Assembly: GCA_963565915.1 (NCBI GenBank)
Contig: OY751492.1
Coordinates: forward strand, 4,588,001-4,652,000
Source of the DNA: Entoloma clypeatum
Taxonomy: Eukaryota > Basidiomycota > Agaricomycetes > Agaricales > Entolomataceae
DNA: 64,000 bases
Reading direction: 5' to 3'
Part shown: in pieces, positions 51,440 through 63,800 of the stretch
Numbering within the stretch: the stretch's first letter is position 1
How the letters are laid out: each line of letters begins with the position of its first letter
Position numbers and translations under genes: made by a program
The notes under the pieces: generated by a model
What the model saw: only the letters and a program-made list of their open reading frames with translations
The model's database searches: none
Told to the model about the DNA's origin: nothing

Positions 51440-54400
51440 TTATCGTGGACGCGACGGGTTCTGCCGATGGAAATCACGGATCAAATCTTGAGCGTTCTGA
51501 ACATTAGCTCGTGGTTCCCATGTGTTCTCTTCTGGGCCATATCCTTCCCATTGGACGAGGTACTGGATCTTTCCGCGGAACTTTCGAGAGTCCAGGATCG
51601 TAGACACATGGTACTCTTCTCGTCCTTCGACAATGATCGGATCAGGGGCTGGTTTCTTTTTCTGGATGGCGTACTTCGGAGTTTCATATGGTGACAACAG
51701 GGTCTCGTTGAACACAGGGTGAATCATCTTCCAAGTCTTCGGAAGATCAAGAAGGTACGCGCTAACTCCTTTCTTCTCTAGGACTTTGAATGGTCCATGT
51801 CGGAGTGCGTCAAGTTTCTTTGAGGGACGATCGGTCCTGATGTTAGTCCCTTCCAGCCACACCTTGTCTCCGATGCGGTAGTCCCGAGACGGACTTCGCC
51901 GTGTGTCAACTGTCTTCTTCATCTGATCCTGTGCTTGTTTCAGCGCAGCATTGGCTTCTTCTCGTGCCTGTTTGAGTTTTTTCAAGAAGTCGTTGGCAGC
52001 CGGATTGGTATCCTCTAACACGAGTTCTCCCTTCCACAGATGTAAACCGTAGTTGAGGTAGAATGGGGTGTGCTTCGTTGCCTGGTGCTCTTTGTCATTG
52101 TACTGGAACTCTGCGATTGCGATCCATTCCGCCCAATCATCCTGTAGATGGTTGACAAAGTTTCGTAAGAATGCTTCTGTTTCCTGATGTGATCACTCGG
52201 CCTGTCCATCAGTCTGTGGGTGGTACGCGGTGGACAGGTTCCTCTTGATCCCCAACATGCGGCAGAGTATCTCCATGAACTTCGCAGCGAACTGTGGTCC
52301 CCTATCGCTGATGATCTTCTTGGGGATCCCATGAAGCTTCCATATCTGGTCCCGATAGATCTTGGCTAATTCTTCAGCCGATAGTTCCACGGTTGTTGGG
52401 ATGAGGTGAAGCATCTTTGAATGTCTATCCGTGATGACCAGAATTGCGTTCTTCCCATCAGATTCTGGTATCGGTCCCACGACGTCAATCCCTATCTCTT
52501 CCCATGGTTGACTTGGCGCGGCGTTAGGGTGTAGAGGGGCGTGTCTCCTTTGGCGGCTGATCTTGTTACGTTGACAGGTGTCACAACCTTTCACATACTT
52601 CTTTACGTCATGTAAGATGGTGGGCCACCAGTAGGTGTGAGTGAGGAGTTCATGTGTTCGATATTGTCCTGGGTGTCCTGCCACTGGTGCGTCGTGCGCT
52701 TCAAACATCAGTTCTTGGCGCAATTGTGGGTCTGGTGGAACATAGACTCGTTCTCCTGCGTAGGTGATGCCATTTTCCTGCTGGTACCAGTGAGGATTCT
52801 TCTTCAGACCCTGGGCTACTTCTGTCTCCATGCGATTCAAGGCCTTGATGCGTGCGATCCATGGGTTTTCGATGGTTGTGATGTTTCCGATTTTGATGGA
52901 ATCAGATGTTTCACCCCCTTCAAAGAATTGTTCCTCCGTGAACATCTCCATTTGTATCACATCTTCTGATTCCAATCATTTCAAAAATAGCCCCTCCTTG
53001 AGCATTTGGTCGCTGTCTTGCGGCTCGAGTTCTGTCTCATACCAGGGTAAACGTGACAGGATGTCTGCTTTCACGTTTGTCTTCCCAGGTACATGTCGCA
53101 ATTCGATGTCATAGTCTTGTAACTTCATCTTCCAGCGCCTCTGTCGTTGGTTTAGGTCCTGAGGGCGCCGGAAATACTCCAGGTTTTTGTGATCGGTTAA
53201 GATTTCGAAACGCTCCTTGGCTTCAAGTAGATAATGTCACCAGTCCTTCAGTGCTTCCATGACTGCCAAGAGTTCCTTGTCATATATCTCGTAATTCTGT
53301 TCGGCCGCAGACATGGTCCGCGACAAGAACGCGATAGGATGCCACTTGTCGTCTTGTTTCTGTGAAAGTACCGCTCCAATCGCATAACCCGATGCATCGG
53401 TTTCGACCCTGAACTGTCCGTCCGGTTTGGGCAACGCCAAGACTGGTGCCGTCGTGATTGCCCGTATGAGACCTTCAAATGCTTCTTGCACCGTTGGTCC
53501 CCACATGAATGCTGTGTTTCCCGTAAGTGTTGTGAGTGGCTTTGCAATGTTCGAGTATCCTTCAATAAAGCGTCGATAAAAATTGGCAAATCCCAGGAAC
53601 TTCTGGACTTCCTTTTTTGATGTGGGTACTCGCCAGTTCCGGATTGTGTCCACCTTTTCAGTTTCCATCTCAACACGTCCTTCTCCAACGACATATCCCA
53701 ATATGGGGCATTTCGTTACCTCCCAAAGACACTTCTTCTCCTTTAGGAACAGGTCATTGTCTGACAGAATCTGCAAGATCTCTTCGGTGTTCCGGGCAAG
53801 TTCTTCCTTGGTTTTACCAATAACCACTATGTCATCCATGTAAATCACACAGATGCGCCGACGGATCTGATCCCTGAATAGGCTGGCCATCATCCGAGAG
53901 AACGTTCCCGGGAGTTGCAGAGACCGAAAAACATGACCAATGGTTCAAACAATCCTCGGCTGGTCAGGAAGGCGGCTTTCCATTCGTCACCCTTCTTGAT
54001 CCGCACGTTATTGTATCCCCACATGATGTCCATTTTGTTGAAGTAGACTGTGTCCTTCAATACATCCAAGAGGTCGTTGATGCGTGGGAGTGGGAATTTG
54101 TCCTTAACCGTGAATTTATTGACCGTGCAATAATCCTGTACCAATCGTTTGGAACCGTCTTTCTTGTTAATGAAGAAGCAGGGTGATGCATAAGGGGATT
54201 TGGACGGTCGGATCTTTCCGGTTGCCAGGCCTTCATCGATGAATTCGTCCAGTTCTTCTTGCTCCTTTTGGGTCATAGGGTACGTGTTTCCTCCTAGCTC
54301 CTTTGGTGCATCCGGTGTAAGTTCGATGCCGTGGTCCCATTCTCTTTCTTTTGGGATCTTGTCGAAGTTTTCTTTTTTAAAGAGATGGGCAAAACGTTCA

Positions 54401-55047
54401 ACGTATGAGGGTCGTTTGGTTGTGGGAGGTGGTGTGGGAGTAACTGCTTCCAATATGGGGTCTCCGGGCTTCCAATTCTGATCTGATTTCTTGGGCGCGT
54501 CCTTGTCTCGTACTTCCACCATGCGAACCCGATGTTTGCGATCATTAAGGTTAACCCTGAAATCCGAGTGTTTGGTTTGACATGTTGATGGGCATCGGTT
54601 GAATGTTACAGCGCCGGTCGTCCAGTTGATTGTGGGGTTGTGGTGCACCAACCAGTCATGTCCCAAAAGCATGTCTGTTCTCCCAATGTCCAATACCATT
54701 GCTTCCATGGTTTCCTGGTGTGTTCCTAAGTCCAGCTTGACTTCGGCAAGTTTTTCTGCTTTCTGTTGTCGGTTCGGCGATCCATCCGCATTTAGGATTG
54801 ATATGGGCTTCATTCCTCGTGTGGGAAGGTTCTGTTCGCGTACTATTCTGGGATGGATACATGTGCGTTCACATCCGCTATCAACCTCGGGTCGAATGGC
54901 CTTTGGTCCTCGTCGTGTTTTGATCTGAGCTTGCAGCTTGATCTCTCGTCGTTTCGGAGGTTTATCTCCCTTGACAATCTTAGTTGACGCAACGGCTCGC
55001 TTTGCAGGGATAACATAAGTTATATTGTCTGTAGCTGCACCAGGCAA
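51440..55047 (-). pseudogene. Pol of gypsy D, inactivated
   Basis: Protease VDSGCERTCIHPRIVRE (from 55047), linker, RT with YMDD (minus strand, 53831-53842), RNase H DASGYAIGAVLSQKQ, integrase zinc finger and catalytic core (GIDVVGP, ISDRGPQF, HPQTDGQAE), GPY/F-like part and chromodomain [18 protein letters not shown] ending SRPR at 51440. Defects: a 1-nt loss near 53905 (CNSRERS), TGA at 53237, a stop near 52976, and CGA-to-TGA at 52193 inside the integrase E motif region. Confidence 0.9.
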
Positions 55048-55088
55048 GCGAGTTCGTTTAATGGATAAGGGTCGCGACTTAGCGTCGT

Positions 55089-55955
55089 TTAATTGGACCC
55101 TTCGGAAAAATCCTTCTCATCGGTCTCTATGGTGATGGTTTCATCATTATCGGTATCTCCATCAGACACCTTCCTAATCTTTCCAGAGTTCTTCTTCGGC
55201 TTGCGGCAGTTGCGCGCGATATGTCCTTCTTGGTCGCAGTTGAAACACTTACGACCATCTTTCTTCTTTGGGGCTTTGCAGTCTTTGGCAAGGTGACCAA
55301 AGCGCTGACAGTTGTAGCAACGGGCTACTCCTGCTTTGTCGATCTCCATGGCTTTGCCTTGACCACCATAAGTGGTACCCGATCCGGTGCGTGTGTCGCC
55401 ACCCCCTCGGATGACTAATGCATGTCCCTCCATCTGTCGTCCCTTGTTTCGGATCTCCTTTGCGTAATCAATGTACGTCTTGCCATCGCTAGCCACTTGT
55501 TCAGAAATTCTGCGGTTGACGTCCTTTTCCAGGATGTATTTCCCAGTTTCTTCGCCAAGGTTTGACAGCTTCAAGATCTCTTCGAATTCGTCCAAGAATT
55601 CGTCGATGGTGCGTTTCTCCTGTTTCAGGACTTCGAGTTTCGCCTTGGCCGCTGCCGACTTGTTGGCAATAGAGAATCACGTAGCGATGTAGTCTGAGAA
55701 TCCTAACCAGGTGATGTTCTCGCCATCGGTGGCAAGGTCGTCTAACTTGTTGCTGGCCCAGTGTTTACCGGACCCTTCCATCATGCGGGATAACACCGCA
55801 AGAATCTTCTGATCGTTGGACAGTCCCTTCTGGAACCTGATGTATAATTTGGTGGCTTTCCACCACTCGTCGAAGGTGTGTCTGTCTTTGAACATCCCAG
55901 GATCTTTGATGATCTTGGATGTATCCATTGTTTGTACTGTCGGTGCTTCTGCCAT
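55089..55955 (-). pseudogene. Gag of gypsy D with one stop
   Basis: MAEAPTVQTMDTSK at 55955 down to SEGSN at 55089, with two CCHC knuckles. A single TGA at 55677-55679 (minus strand) replaces the CGA Arg codon of C in the IATRFSIANKS segment. No frameshift. Same domain order as C. Confidence 0.88.
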
Positions 55956-56733
55956 GTCTAGAACCTGCGGAGTAGGAGAGGTGTCGGATTGTTGGGATGA
56001 AGATGGGGTTCGGGATACAGGTAGGGGTTGAAAATTAGTCCCTGTTCTAGGCGTCTGTTCGGTATCTGACTGCGCGGAGTCAAACGTAAATTCGTCAGGG
56101 GACTCGTCGGCGGAATCGGTGGCAAAGCGTTCGGGGTATTTCCTCTGTAGATCTCTAAGGAATCTCTGTTCCTGCGCGTCTGTTGGTCGCGAGAAGGGGT
56201 CAAGTCTCTCGTTTCGTGCCCAACGGTTGTACTCGGTCTGTTGCTTGTCGGTGGTGAAGTGGGCGTAGATCTGCTGCTTCGAGTAAGACGTGGTGATGCG
56301 GCTCTGGGACGTCTCGATGTGAGCGTCCTAATCAATCTTCTGATAACAGTTGTCTGGACACCGAGAAACTCTCTGATCTCTGTGATCCGACCTGTCTGAG
56401 GTCCTTCTTGAACGCGAAAGCTTTCGAGTTCGTTCTGTCGGGCGTTGTAGCGCGCGATCTGGTGTTGCCGAGCAAGATGGATGCTCTCTGCTATCTCGTC
56501 GTGGGGGCGATGCTCGTCGTTGTCTAGTTCTTCGTCAAGCACCTGCTGTAGGATGCGACGGATCTCCGATTCGATGTACTGCTGGATAAGCGTAAAATCA
56601 ATACTGTCTCGAGGACTTAGCTCCTCCTGTCGGGCTTCTGGCGTGCTGAATGGGTTACTGGTGAAGTCTTCAAAGAAGCGCGACGTCTTGACTTGTCTGG
56701 TAGTTGCTCTCTTCGCTCTGGGCGAACCTAACG
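55956..56733 (-). other. Gypsy D leader with conserved frames
   Basis: The same two overlapping open frames as in C, including the same internal TAG (KID-stop) in the gag-linked frame. Confidence 0.45.
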
Positions 56734-56744
56734 AGATTTAGCAA
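56734..56744 (-). promoter_or_regulatory. Self-priming PBS of gypsy D
   Basis: TTGCTAAATCT on the minus strand. It is complementary to the predicted RNA start at 56820-56830; the TATA lies at 56857-56862. Confidence 0.78.
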
Positions 56745-56746
56745 CT

Positions 56747-57116
56747 TGTTATGCGTAACAAACCGTTCCAAGGTTCGGGCAGAGTATGCAGGAAGATGGA
56801 AAGGCGAAGAGCAATGTGATTGCTAAATCTAAGGAATGTAGCTATGGTACATGAGGTTTATATAGTACTGACTATGAGCGGTAGCGAATGAGTCAGTAAC
56901 TGCGGAAGGCAGTGCGCATGAGTAAGGCGACTGCGGAAGGCTATGCACTAATGAGTAAGCTGACTGCGGAATGAGTCAGACAGCTGCGGAAAGCGAGTCA
57001 GCGCGGGAGCGAAGTATACTAAAGGGAATAAAGTATAATACGATATGTGTAAGTGGGGGCCGATGAGTAAAAGTGAAAAAGTAAGCGTATACGTCCGTAG
57101 TCGTTAGTCCGTAACA
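56747..57116 (-). repeat. 5' LTR of gypsy D
   Basis: 370 bp, TGTTA...TAACA, two TGACTCA motifs. Confidence 0.95.
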
Positions 57117-59867
57117 CTAGGGGGAAATACATATCCTATGACGCAAAAGGAACAAGAGGAATTGGACGCATTCATTGACGAGGGTCTAGCAACAGGAAAG
57201 ATCCGTCCGTCCAAATCCCCTTATGCCTCCCCTTGCTTCTTCATCAACAAGAAGGATGGCTCCAAACGATTGGTACAAGATTACCGCATGGTCAATAAAT
57301 TCACGGTCAAAGACAAGTTCCCACTCCCACGAATATCCGATCTCTTGGACGTACTGAAAGATGCGGTCTACTTCAATAAAATGGACATCATGTGGGGTTA
57401 TAACAACGTCCGGATTAAGGAGGGCGATGAATGGAAAGCTGCCTTCCTCACCAGTCGAGGATTGTTCGAACCATTGGTCATGTTTTTTGGTCTTTGCAAT
57501 TCCCTGGGAACGTTCTCCCAAATGATGGCTAGTCTATTCCGGGACCAGATCTGCCGACGTATCTGCGTGATCTACATGGATGACATCGTGGTTATCGGTA
57601 AAACCAAGGAAGAACTCGCGCAAAACACTGAAGAAATCCTACAGATCCTATCGGACAATGATTTGTTCCTAAAGGAGAAGAAGTGTTTATGGGAAGTAAC
57701 GAAATGTCCTATATTGGGATATGTGGTTGGTGAGGGACGTGTCGAGATGGAAACTGAGAAGGTGGATACAATTCGAAACTGGCGAGCACCCACATCAAAA
57801 AAGGAAGTTCAGAAGTTCCTTGGATTTGCTAACTTCTATCGACGATTTATTGAAGGGTACTCAAACATCGCGAAACCTCTCACCGCGCTCACAGGCGGTA
57901 CGGCATTTACTTGGGGACCAACAAAGCAGCAAGCTTTTGAAGGTCTCATACGGGCAATTACATCGGCACCAGTCTTGGCATTACCGAAACCAGAGGGACA
58001 GTTCAGGGTTGAAACCGATGCATCGGGCTATGCAATTGGAGCAGTACTCTCTCAGAAGCAAAACGACAAATGGCACCCCATTGCATTCTTGTGGCGGACC
58101 ATGTCTGCGGCCGAACAAAATTACGAGATATACGACAAGGAACTCCTGGCGGTCGTGGAAGCATTGAAAGATTGGAGACACTATCTGCTTGAAGCCAGGG
58201 AACGTTTCGAGATCTTGACCGATCACAAAAACTTGGAATATTTCCATCGTCCTCAGGACCTAAATCAACGACAGCGACGCTGGAAAATGAAGTTACAAGA
58301 CTATGACTTCGAATTACGGCATGTGCCCGGCAAGACCAATGCAAAAGCGGACATCCTGTCACGCTTACCCTGGTATGAAGCGGAACTCGAACCACAGGAC
58401 AGTGACCAAATGCTCAAGGAGGGACTATTCTTGAAACGGTTGGAATCAGAAGATGTGGTACAAATGGAGATGTTCACGGAGGAACAATTCTTTGAAGGGG
58501 GTGAAACATCCGATTCCATCAAAATTGGAACGTCACAACCATCGAAAGTCCGTGGATCACACGCATCAAGGGTTCAAACCGCATGGAGACAGAAGTAGCC
58601 CAGGGTCTAAAAAAGAATCCTCATTGGTATCAGCAGGAGAATGGGATCACCTATGCAGGAGAACGAGTCTATGTCCCGCCAGACCCACAATTACGACAAG
58701 AATTGATGTTCGAATCACACGATGCACCAGTGGCGGGACATCCAGGACAGTACCGGACACATGAACTCCTCACTCGCACCTACTGGTGGCCTACCATACT
58801 GCATGATGTGAAGAAGTACGTGAAGGGTTGCGACACTTGTCAATGCAACAAGATTAACCGACAAAAGCGACATGCTCCGCTACATCCCCATGCAGCACCA
58901 AGTCACCCATGGGAAGACATAGGAATCGACGTCGTGGGACCGATACCAGAATCTGATGGAAAAAACGCAATTCTGGTCATCACGGATAGACATTCAAAGA
59001 TGCTTCACCTCATTCCGACAACCGTGGAACTATCGGCTGAAGGATTAGCCAAGATCTATCGGGATCAGATATGGAAGCTTCATGGGATCCCCAAGAAGAT
59101 CATCAGCGATAGGGGACCGCAGTTTGCCGCGAAGTTCATGGAGATACTCTGCCGCATGCTAGGGATCAAGAGGAACCTGTCCACCGCATACCACCCACAG
59201 ACTGATGGACAGGCCGAGCGATCGCATCAGGAAACAGAAGCATTCTTACGAAACTTTGTCAACCACCTACAGGATGATTGGGCTGAATGGATCGCAATCG
59301 CAGAGTTCCAGTACAATGACAAAGAGCACCAGGCAACGAAGCACACCCCATTCTACCTCAACTACGGTTTACATCTGTGGAAGGGAGAACTCGTGTTAGA
59401 GGATACCAATCCGGCTGCCAACGACTTCTTGAAAAAACTCAAACAGGCACGAGAAGAAGCCAATGCTGCGCTGAAACAAGCACAGGATCAGATGAAGAAG
59501 ATAGTTGACACACGGCGAAGTCCGTCTCGGGACTACCGCATCGGAGACAAGGTGTGGCTGGAAGGAACTAACATCAGGACCGATCGACCCTCAAAGAAAC
59601 TTGATGCACTCCGACATGGACCATTCAAAGTCCTAGAGAAGAAAGGAGCTAGCGCGTACCTTCTTGATCTTCCCAAGACTTGGAAGATGATTCACCCTGT
59701 GTTCAACGAGACCCTGTTGTCACCATATGAAACTCCGAAGTACGCCATCCAGAAAAAGAAACCAGCCCCTGATCCGATCATTGTCGAAGGACGAGAAGAG
59801 TACCATGTGTCTACGATCCTGGACTCTCAAAAGTTCCGCGGAAAGATCCAGTACCTCGTCCAATGGG
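57117..59867 (+). pseudogene. Gypsy C pol, RT-RNaseH-IN-chromodomain part
   Basis: Starts at the repeated CTAGG and reads MTQKEQEELDAFIDEGLATG, RT with YMDD at 57572-57583, RNase H (DASGYAIGAVLSQKQND, KELLAVVEALKDW), linker and integrase (HDAPVAGHPGQYRTHELLTR, CDTCQCNK, GIDVVGP, ISDRGPQF, HPQTDGQAERSH). A 1-nt loss near 58529 shifts the frame before the integrase. The chromodomain is cut after KIQYLVQW by copia B3. No nonsense codons are seen within the two blocks, so C was close to intact before D and B3 hit it. Confidence 0.9.
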
Positions 59868-60176
59868 TGTTGAAACTTTTCCCATCACGTAGATTAGATT
59901 AGATTAGATTACATCACGTGACCTTTACATATCTTCATTACATACTTGTTTGGTTGGTACAAACAGTAGTACGGTATATAAGACCAGGAAACTGTCAATA
60001 TCAACAAGTTGTCTCTTGACTCTTAACCAGCTCCATCGCTCTTACCAGCCTCAACCGCTCTCACCAGCCTTACCCCTCCAAACCATGTAAGTGACCATAG
60101 CGGTATCGTAGAGTACTTCCACTGTAGCTATGTTGCTCAGTACGCCTGTGGCTAGCGCCCAGGTGGAACTTCAACA
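59868..60176 (+). repeat. 5' LTR of copia B3
   Basis: 309 bp, nearly identical to 13158-13466. It follows the ATGGG of the gypsy C chromodomain. Confidence 0.95.
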
Positions 60177-60422
60177 GGTTATGGGCCCCGGATAGCAGAG
60201 GGACTTGGGAAACGCTGGCAACAGCGAGTACCTGCCCACTCTACCCTGGTTGGCAAAGAACCGATCGAAAGATCTAGGTTCTGAGTCATACTTCTTCACA
60301 TATGAACGTGGGAACGTCATTACGACAAGTACCTGTCATGAGACGTCCCTAAGGGGATTGACCTAGTACACTTCATGTGGAAAACGTTGATCGCACCTTA
60401 TACGTTTCTGACATATAAAGGG
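59868..60422 (+). mobile_element. Copia B3, 5' LTR and leader only
   Basis: 5' LTR 59868-60176, PBS GGTTATGGGCCCC (60177-60189) and leader to 60422, where copia B2 begins in the opposite orientation. The rest of B3 should lie past B2. The leader break follows ATAAAGGG; in B1 the leader continues GTTTTCCC. Confidence 0.9.
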
Positions 60423-60731
60423 TGTTGAAGTTCCACCTGGGCGCTAGCCACAGGTGTACTGAGCAACACGGCTACAGTGGAAGTACTCTACGATACCGCT
60501 ATAGTCACTTACATGGTTTGGAGGGGGGTAAGGCTGGTGAGAGCGGTTGAGGCTGGTGAGAGCGATGGAGCTGGTTAAGAGTCAAGAGACAACTTGTTGG
60601 TATTGACAGTTTCCTGGTCTTATATACTTACTACTGTTTGTACCAACCAAACAAGTATGTAATGAAGATATGTAAGGTCACGTGATGTAATCTAATCTAA
60701 TCTAATCTACGTGATGGGAAAAGTTTCAACA
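60423..60731 (-). repeat. 3' LTR of copia B2
   Basis: 309 bp, TGTTGAA/TTCAACA, directly abutting the B3 leader. Confidence 0.95.
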
Positions 60732-60809
60732 CCCCCCCATATTTAGTACATACTTCTAAATACATCTTACTTTTTCCCACATATATATATATAGGTACTT
60801 TTGTTTCGC

Positions 60810-63800
60810 CTAGTTTTTTATCAATCCGAAGTACGGGATAAACTTGGAAAAGAGGATTTTTCCCAGATTCTTAGTTAAAAGATCTGCAGGGTTGTTCACT
60901 CCTTCAATGAATTCGACCGTAATTATTCCTTCGGAGACTTTTTCTCTGACGAAGTGGAATCGCACGTCAATGTGCTTGGATCGTTTCTCGGTTACAGGGT
61001 TGGATGCGATAAAGACGGAACCATTGTTGTCTCCGTAGATCGGTACTGATCCGATCTGCATTCCAAGTTCGGCAAGCATGCTTCTCAGCCATGTTGCTGC
61101 GCGACTGCAATCTGATAACGCCATATACTCTGCTTCTGTGGAAGAGAGGGCGATGGTCTTTTGCGCCGATGATACCCATGTTACTGCTCCAGACGCCAGT
61201 GATATGAGGAAGCCAGTGGTAGACCTCCTCGTGTTTTCATCTGACGCCCAATCGGAGTCTGTGAATGCATAGATTCCTTTCCCTGAGTCGCCATCATACA
61301 TGATTGCGTAATTTTTTGTCGCCTTTAGATACCTGCAAATATCCCTAGCCACTTCTAAATGGCGTTTGGTGGGATTTGCGGAAAACTGCGACATTTTAAT
61401 CACGGCAAAACAGATGTCTGGCCTCGTTCCAATCATCAGATATAGAAGCGATCCGATGACGGATTGGTACTTTGATCGAAGTTCTGCATTGGGTTCATCT
61501 TTGGACATCATGGGTTTGTAGCCCGTAGGAAGTGGGGTATGGGTGGCGTTAGATTCGCTCATCCCCATTCGTTCGAGTATTTTCTCAAGGTAAGGTACTT
61601 GATCAATGAAGATACGTTTCCCACGTTGCCTTATTTGGATAGAGAGAAATTCTTTCGGTTCCCCATCAGGCACAAGATGCCCTAGGTCCCTACATTCCCA
61701 TGTGGTCATGAAGGCCTTTTTCTTCTCTAGCGTGTATTCTCGGTTTGTGCCGAGAAAAGCAGAGTCGTCGACATATATGACGGCGATTACAATTTCCCCT
61801 TTGGTACTTTTGTGAATGAACACTCCCGCATCAGAGTGAAGCCGGACAAAGCCGAGCTTTTTCATGGAGGAATCAAGTTCCCTCCACCAGGCTAATGCGG
61901 CCTGCTTAAGTCCATATAGAGCTTTGAATAGTTGGTACACGAGGTGCTCTTTCCCTTTTACTATGTAGCCCTCAGGCTGTCGCATGTAAATGACTTCTTG
62001 GAGCATTCCGTAGAGGAAGGCTGATGAGACGTCCAACAGTGTCATGAACCACCCTTCAAGGGCTGTCAATGCCAGTATCAGTCGGACGGTTTCATATCTT
62101 ACGACTGGTGAGAAGATCTGATCAAAGTCGATCCCTTCCACCTGCGAGAAGCCTTTTGCGACAGTCGGATTTTTCGTTATAAACCCATTTGTTCCTTAGG
62201 GCTTTCCTCCCTGCAGGCAGGGGTACTAGCTCCGTGATCACCCCGCGGCGTTTGAGCATGTCTAGTTCTTTACATTCAGCCGCATACCAGTCTTCTTTAT
62301 TTGGAAGAGGGTATATGTCTTTATGGGACATTTCAACGATGCCAACTTGGGCTGATATCGCCTCCATCAGGAGGTCATTCATCCATGCCGTTTGACCGCC
62401 CAATCTCCGTCTTCGATCTAATTTTTCAAGATCAGACGCTGGAGTGTCTTCCCCATAGATGCTTCCTGGCATCTTCCGAACTCGTCGTTCCCTGATCGGT
62501 CGATCTGGTACTTGCTCGGGTTCCGGAGTGGGTACTCGCGGTTCATCATCAGGCTCACTGGCAGGCAGTTCGTTGTCTGATTCAGGTTGATCCTGTTCAA
62601 TGGGAACTGGGATATGAGGTGTTTCGTTGTGACTATCGTCATCGTTGCTGCCGGGAATGAGATCCTCAAACTCATCAGCCGGCTCTAGGTTTTCCATTTC
62701 TGGGTGGTTTTCTGGCAACGGGTCAATGTGGCATCTAGGGTACTTGCTTTCATCAAAGATAGCTTTCCCGCCCATGAAAATCGTGTTGGTTTCAGGATCC
62801 ATGAAGCGGTATCCTTTGACCCCTGGTTTTGATCCGAGATAAATCATCAATCGAGATCTTGACTCCAGGGAGTTTCTGCGTTTTTCTTTTGGGATATATA
62901 CGTATGCTTGGCATCCGAAGACTCTGACGCTGGACAAGTCGGGGATCTCATTGGTCACCCTGAAATAAGGGGTTTTCCATTCAAGACGCCGCATGGGGGT
63001 TCTGTTGTATAGAAATGCTGCATGTTCCAAACAGAATTCCCACCACATCGGCGGTAGACATGCGTCAAAACGCAATGCCTGAGATTTTTCCCACAGAGTT
63101 CGATTTATTCGTTCTGCTCTACCATTCTGCTGATGCTGATATGGGAGTGTGACGTCGATCAGAATTCCATGATCGGCAAGTACATCCTTGTATTCATCGA
63201 ATTCTCCACCTCCATCAACCCGCCATTTTTTAGGGGTGGCGGCGAATTGATTCTGGATCATCGCAAGGAATTGTTTCAGCGCCGTGATGGCGCCTGACTT
63301 TTTCCTAAGCAAGACGACCCAGACATGGGAAGAAAAATCATCCAAAAAGGTAAGGAAATATTTGTACTTGTGGTACGATGCCGTGGATATCTGTTTCAAG
63401 TCCGAATGGATCAAATCAAAGGGTTCGACAGCCCTTGTCACCGAGTTAGGGTAAGATTGATTCGGCATTTTCCCTTTTAGACACCCCGTGCAGCTTTCCT
63501 GTGATTTCTCACGTACTAACGTTTTGGGTACTCCTTTGGTACTGGTGGGAATCTTATTGAGCGCTTGGTCATTTGGGTGGCCAAGGCGTTTATGCCAGGT
63601 TTCGACCGTGATTTCGCTAGAGATCGCGTGGATTTGGTCATAGCGTATTTCAGTGTCTAACCAGTAAATGGTTTGTCCGATGAAATGAGGCGAAAACTGT
63701 ATTTTGTTCAGCCCTTTAGAGATATTAATTTCTCCGCGCATTCCATCAACTTTGTAACCATGGTTAAGGAAGACGCCTAGGGACAATAGACGTGTGTCCA

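Larger units (their letters stand above)
50556..57116 (-). mobile_element. Ty3/gypsy chromovirus D (complete, minus strand)
   Basis: A complete 6561-bp element in gypsy C with TSD CTAGG. Both LTRs are 370 bp and differ at about five positions (98.6% identity), so it is recent. In minus-strand order: LTR, self-priming PBS, leader, gag, pol with chromodomain, ORF3, purine tract, LTR. A few stops and one frameshift inactivate gag and pol. Confidence 0.95.
47713..59867 (+). mobile_element. Ty3/gypsy chromovirus C, split by gypsy D and truncated in view by copia B3
   Basis: 5' LTR 47713-48101, PBS, leader, gag, protease, then gypsy D (50556-57116), then RT to chromodomain up to 59867, where copia B3 begins. 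The rest of the chromodomain, ORF3 and 3' LTR should lie right of the window. It sits in the LINE; the 5 bp before it are ATTCA. Confidence 0.92.
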